From Pseudobdellovibrio sp. (GTDB taxonomy: Bacteria > Bdellovibrionota > Bdellovibrionia > Bdellovibrionales > Bdellovibrionaceae): a DNA stretch of 9,226 bases. The DNA is taken from NCBI GenBank assembly GCA_025449725.1, contig JANWIU010000104.1, forward strand, positions 1-9,226, given 5' to 3'. The notes beneath the pieces were generated by a model. It searched no databases. It saw nothing but the letters and a program-made list of their open reading frames with translations, and was not told the origin of the DNA. Shown one piece after another: positions 6,335-9,226 of this stretch; positions within the stretch are counted from its first letter, which is position 1; every line of letters starts with the position of its first letter. The translations under genes and the position numbers were made by a program.

Positions 6335-7111
6335 ATGAAGGTTTTTGTCTGTCTAAAACAGGTCCCCGATACTGAAACTAAAATCAAAATTCTACCGGAT
6401 CAGTCAGGTATTGATCCAGCGGGCATCAAATGGGTGATGAATCCTTACGATGAACATGCTGTTGAAGAGGCTGTAAAATTCAGAGAAAAGAATGCCGGCG
6501 CTCAAGTTTGGGTTGTAACCTGTGGCCCTAAAGCCCGCGCTGTAGAAAGCCTGAGAACAGCTTTAGCTATGGGAGCTGACGAAGCCATTGTTATCAATGC
6601 TCCTGAAAATTTGGATGCCATTTCAACTGCAAAAGCTATAGCACAAACAATTTCTGCAGAAGGCGGAGCTCACCTTATTTTCACAGGAAAGCTTTCAATC
6701 GACCTCAATCAATCGTCTGTTCCTCAAATGCTTGCTGAGTTCTTATCTGTTCCCCATACAAGTGTTGTTTCTAAATTCGAAACTTCACCTGAAGGAACAG
6801 TTGTAGAACGTGATGTTGAAGGCGGAGCAAAAGAAGTGGTTCAAATGATGAACCCTTGCTTGGTGGCTGCAAACAAAGGCTTAAATATGCCTCGCTACGC
6901 CAGCCTTCCGGGAATCATGAAAGCAAAAAAGAAAGTTATCAAAGAAGTTGAGTTTTCAACTTTAGGAATTGCACCGACTGAACAAAAAGTAAAATACACC
7001 GGCTATACTCTTCCTCCGGAAAAGCCATCGGTAAAACTTTTAACCGGCGATGTTTCGTCACAGGTTTCTCAGCTTGTAACGTGCTTGCGCGATGAAGCTA
7101 AAGTTCTTTAA
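6335..7111 (+). CDS. etfB: Electron transfer flavoprotein, beta subunit
   Basis: Partner of EtfA in the soluble heterodimer that takes electrons from acyl-CoA and other flavin dehydrogenases and, in the usual arrangement, passes them to ETF:quinone oxidoreductase. The protein is full length (258). It shows the N-terminal KQVPDTETKI and the VMNPYDEHAVEEAV helix at 34-47, TCGP at 62-65, RTALAMGAD at 74-82, the beta-subunit signature around VERDVEGG at 157-164, and the recognition loop LNMPRYASLPGIMKAKKK at 183-200; L183 lines up with the leucine that docks partner dehydrogenases in human ETF. The nucleotide loop at 118-131 (GKLSIDLNQSSVPQ) departs from the family: the Asp, Asn, Gln and Thr that hold AMP in human ETF are replaced by Leu, Ser, Ser and Val. 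AGAGG stands four bases before the ATG. Divergent from sdhC; etfA follows after 16 bases. Confidence 0.96.
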   Translation: MKVFVCLKQVPDTETKIKILPDQSGIDPAGIKWVMNPYDEHAVEEAVKFREKNAGAQVWVVTCGPKARAVESLRTALAMGADEAIVINAPENLDAISTAKAIAQTISAEGGAHLIFTGKLSIDLNQSSVPQMLAEFLSVPHTSVVSKFETSPEGTVVERDVEGGAKEVVQMMNPCLVAANKGLNMPRYASLPGIMKAKKKVIKEVEFSTLGIAPTEQKVKYTGYTLPPEKPSVKLLTGDVSSQVSQLVTCLRDEAKVL

Positions 7112-7127
7112 TTGAAAGGTTTTTTAA

Positions 7128-8096
7128 ATGTCTAAAATTCTTGTTTTAACCGAATTCAATAACTCAAATTTAAAAAGAAGTTCGCAAGAGCTTCTTCAGT
7201 TCGCAGCTAAAACCGGACGCCCGGTAGTCGCGCTGGCGCTCGGTACTCAGGCTGCCGCAGGAGCTTCTCAGCTGGGCGGTCATGGCGCTCAAGAAGTGCT
7301 TTTGGATAAAGACTCTACTTTTGATGTTTACAATCCGGAGTTGTTTTCCGCTGCTGTTTCAGAAGCGATTCAAAAATCAGGCGCTACTTTAGTATTAGCT
7401 TCAGCTTCTTCATCAGCTAAAGATCTACTTCCACGCACCGCCGCGAAGGTTGGCGCCGGACTGGTTTCTGATGGCACTGAAATCACCGTCAGTGGTGATG
7501 ATGTAAAAGTAAAAAAGCCACTTTACGCCGGCAAATGTTTTGCGACTGCGGTTTTTGAAAATGCATCTGTTAAAATTGTATTGATGAGAGCGAATCAACT
7601 GCCGGTTGCTGCAGCCGACACTTCAAAAGCTGCCAACGTGACTGAGCTTTCATTCGTAAAACCATCTCTTAAAACATTAATTAAATCTGTAGTTAAAGGC
7701 GCTAGCGAAAAGCTGGATTTAACAGAAGCTAATATTGTTGTTTCCGGTGGCCGTGGTTTAAAAGAAGCCGGCAACTTTAAAATGTTAGAAGATCTTGCTG
7801 CAGTACTGGGGGCCACCGTTGGAGCTTCGCGCGCAGTCGTAGATGCAGGTTGGGTAGGTCATTCAATGCAAGTCGGGCAAACCGGCAAAACAGTTGCTCC
7901 GACTCTTTATATTGCAGTCGGCATTTCAGGCGCTATTCAACATTTAGCAGGTATGAGCGGCAGTAAAGTTATCGTTGCTATCAACAATGATCCTAATGCG
8001 CCGATCTTTCGAAAAGCGACTTACGGAATTGTAGGCGATGCTTTTGAAATTGTTCCTAAGCTAACTGAAGAATTTAAAAAAGCACTTCATCACTAA
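7128..8096 (+). CDS. etfA: Electron transfer flavoprotein, alpha subunit
   Basis: FAD-carrying subunit of ETF. The N-terminal half (1-190) has the nucleotide-binding-like alpha/beta domain, including ASASSSAKDLLPR at 91-103. The C-terminal FAD domain begins with VVSGGRG at 204-210 and continues with GASRAVVDAGW at 232-242, QVGQTGKTVAP at 248-258 and the alpha-subunit signature from L260 (LYIAVGISG, then IQH at 270-272 and AIN at 284-286). NNDPNAPIF and YGIVGDAFEIVPKL close the fold. These include the Arg, Ser, Thr and His positions that contact the isoalloxazine and phosphates in known ETFs. Length 322 is normal. It starts 16 bases after etfB, with AAAGG about nine bases before the ATG, so both subunits come from one message. 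The following acyltransferase begins two bases after its stop. Confidence 0.97.
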   Translation: MSKILVLTEFNNSNLKRSSQELLQFAAKTGRPVVALALGTQAAAGASQLGGHGAQEVLLDKDSTFDVYNPELFSAAVSEAIQKSGATLVLASASSSAKDLLPRTAAKVGAGLVSDGTEITVSGDDVKVKKPLYAGKCFATAVFENASVKIVLMRANQLPVAAADTSKAANVTELSFVKPSLKTLIKSVVKGASEKLDLTEANIVVSGGRGLKEAGNFKMLEDLAAVLGATVGASRAVVDAGWVGHSMQVGQTGKTVAPTLYIAVGISGAIQHLAGMSGSKVIVAINNDPNAPIFRKATYGIVGDAFEIVPKLTEEFKKALHH

Positions 8097-8098
8097 GC

Positions 8099-8758
8099 AT
8101 GAGCAAAATCAGAACTTACGTTCTCGGTTTTATTGCGTGGATTTTTTATCGGCTTATGGTCGCCACTTGGCGTGTTGAAATTCATGAGCCGGATCGCTTA
8201 AAAGAGCTTATTAAAAACAAATCTCCCTACATCCTTGCGCACTTTCATGGTGATGAGGGGCCCTTGCTCCAAATGGCCCTCCGGTACAAACTTTCCACAA
8301 TGATTTCAACAAGTAAAGATGGCGAGATCATGAACGTTGTTTACTCTCTTTTGGGTGGAAAGGCCTCGCGCGGCTCATCCACACGTGGTGGAATCACAGC
8401 TCTTAAGGGGCTTATTGAACTGGTTAAAAAAGGTCGAAGCTGTAACATCTCGGTTGATGGTCCAAAGGGTCCTATTTACGAAGTTAAGCCGGGAGTTTTT
8501 GAATTGTCTCGATTGCTCAAGGCAGAAATTTTTGCTGGAAGTGCTTACTGTGAATCCGCCTGGAATTTTCCAAAATCATGGAATAAAGCTTACTTTCCAA
8601 AACCGTTCGCGCGTGTTGTGATTGTATGGACTGGACCTTTCGGGCCTGTCACAAAATCCGATGATCCAAGATCGCCGGAGTTAGCAAAAACCCTACAAAA
8701 TCAACTCTTTGCTGCAAAGCAACAGGCGGCCAATTTGTTTGGCGTATCGAAGGCCTGA
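8099..8758 (+). CDS. DUF374 lysophospholipid/lipid A-type acyltransferase
   Basis: A membrane-associated acyltransferase of the DUF374 branch of the LPLAT superfamily, expected to add a fatty acyl chain to a lipid on the cytoplasmic face of the inner membrane. A hydrophobic N-terminal helix is at 7-23. HFHGDEGPLL at 48-57 supplies the acyltransferase motif I (H48 or H50 with E53), RGSSTRGGITALK at 91-103 is the second block, and DGPKGP at 120-125 is the hallmark third block. DUF374 includes the LpxJ lipid A late acyltransferases of epsilon-proteobacteria, so a role in lipid A acylation is plausible but not shown. Length 219 is usual. The ATG is two bases after the etfA stop and has no Shine-Dalgarno sequence, so it is probably translated by reinitiation after etfA. 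The link to ETF seems one of shared transcription rather than function. Confidence 0.88.
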   Translation: MSKIRTYVLGFIAWIFYRLMVATWRVEIHEPDRLKELIKNKSPYILAHFHGDEGPLLQMALRYKLSTMISTSKDGEIMNVVYSLLGGKASRGSSTRGGITALKGLIELVKKGRSCNISVDGPKGPIYEVKPGVFELSRLLKAEIFAGSAYCESAWNFPKSWNKAYFPKPFARVVIVWTGPFGPVTKSDDPRSPELAKTLQNQLFAAKQQAANLFGVSKA

Positions 8759-8767
8759 CGTTAGCAT
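8739..8767 (+). promoter_or_regulatory. Weak candidate promoter before the parvulin gene
   Basis: TTGGCG (8739-8744) and TAGCAT (8762-8767) are separated by 17 bases; each matches four of six consensus positions. The element straddles the end of the acyltransferase gene and would start a message about 28 bases before the next ATG. The gene could equally be read through from etfBA, since no terminator is visible in the 43-base gap. Confidence 0.25.
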
Positions 8768-8801
8768 TAAATCTGCACCGACAACAAAGGACAGAACCAC
8801 T

Positions 8802-9226
8802 ATGAAATGGATTTTATCAGCATTGCTTTTAGTTTCTTTAAACACGTTTGCACAGAACTCAAAAGATGCAGCGGTTGTGGCGACAGTGGGATCAAAAAAA
8901 ATCACTTTGGGTGAATTCAATAAAAATTACAAAGAAGTTACTTCGCAAGTTCTGGTGAATCCTCCAACCAAACAAGTCTTTTTGGAAGAGCTGGTTAGAT
9001 ACGAAGTTGGTGTTCAAGAAGCAAAAAAACGTGGCTATGATAAAGACCCAATCGTATTGGACCGTCTAAACCAAGAAATGTATAAAGCTTTACTTGAGAA
9101 AGAACTCGGTAAAAAAGTTGAAGAAAATGCGGTTACCGAATCAGATATGAAAGCTTGGTATGCTAAAAACCCTCAAATCCGTTTATCTGACATATTGATT
9201 GAAGTTAAGCCCGGATCCACTAAAGA
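8802..9226 (+). CDS. SurA/parvulin-like periplasmic peptidyl-prolyl isomerase, N-terminal part
   Basis: The start of a secreted folding chaperone for outer-membrane or periplasmic proteins; the gene runs off the right edge after 141 codons. Residues 1-17 form a classical signal peptide (MKWILSALLLVSLNTFA) with probable cleavage before QN. Residues 25-110 match the helical N-terminal chaperone domain of SurA/PrsA-type proteins: a strand ATVGSKKITLGEF, then long charged helices. The segment RLSDILIEVKPGS at the edge resembles the first strand of a parvulin domain (compare the usual SHILI), so the isomerase domain should follow. The ATG at 8802 has AGGA ten bases upstream. Whether it is SurA proper, PpiD-like or PrsA-like needs the missing C-terminus, although a cleavable signal peptide argues against membrane-anchored PpiD. 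Adjacent to a lipid acyltransferase, it fits an envelope-assembly group. Confidence 0.85.
   Translation, partial: MKWILSALLLVSLNTFAQNSKDAAVVATVGSKKITLGEFNKNYKEVTSQVLVNPPTKQVFLEELVRYEVGVQEAKKRGYDKDPIVLDRLNQEMYKALLEKELGKKVEENAVTESDMKAWYAKNPQIRLSDILIEVKPGSTK

Noticed and set aside
7595..7816. Minus-strand frame inside etfA
   Set aside because: Antisense shadow of the conserved etfA coding sequence.
8337..8621. Plus-strand frame inside the DUF374 gene
   Set aside because: Out of frame with the DGPKGP motif; no ribosome binding site.
8693..8920. Minus-strand frame over the acyltransferase/parvulin junction
   Set aside because: It covers the signal peptide coding region of the parvulin gene on the other strand; the plus-strand reading is far better supported.

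Overview
The window reads as ordinary chromosome from a Gram-negative bacterium with low-to-moderate GC. Gene content and protein style (type B succinate dehydrogenase in the order C-A-B, an EtfB/EtfA pair, a DUF374 lipid acyltransferase and a SurA-like outer-membrane chaperone) best fit a Bdellovibrio-like member of the Bdellovibrionota. That placement is inference from style, not a database match. There is no tRNA, rRNA, CRISPR array, insertion sequence or obvious transferred island.

Left part, minus strand: a membrane acyltransferase of the OafA/YrhL family runs off the left edge (1272 down to 1) and starts at a TTG codon. Upstream of it is a 76-residue charged protein (1567 to 1337). A 212-base gap (1568-1779) follows. 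It carries an unexpected plus-strand signal pair, an exact extended -10 element and an intrinsic-terminator-like hairpin with seven T, which together would bound a transcript of about 70 nt.

Centre, minus strand: sdhC, sdhA and sdhB form a tight operon (gaps of 25 and 9 bases), read from a candidate promoter at 6172-6200. A fourth cistron, a TTG-initiated membrane-anchored coiled-coil protein of 310 residues with no recognised family, begins 9 bases after sdhB.

Right part, plus strand: divergently from sdhC, across a 204-base intergenic region, lie etfB and etfA. A DUF374 lysophospholipid/lipid A-type acyltransferase follows only 2 bases after etfA, then the N-terminal part of a periplasmic parvulin-type chaperone that is cut by the right edge.

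Functionally, two sets of electron-input genes to the quinone pool face each other: the succinate:quinone oxidoreductase, and the ETF that collects electrons from flavin dehydrogenases. The downstream plus-strand genes and the left-hand acyltransferase point to envelope building. Most of the window is housekeeping. The least explained pieces are the 310-residue sdh-linked protein, the 76-residue protein with a clamp-motif-like segment, the small plus-strand transcription unit, and the altered nucleotide loop in EtfB.
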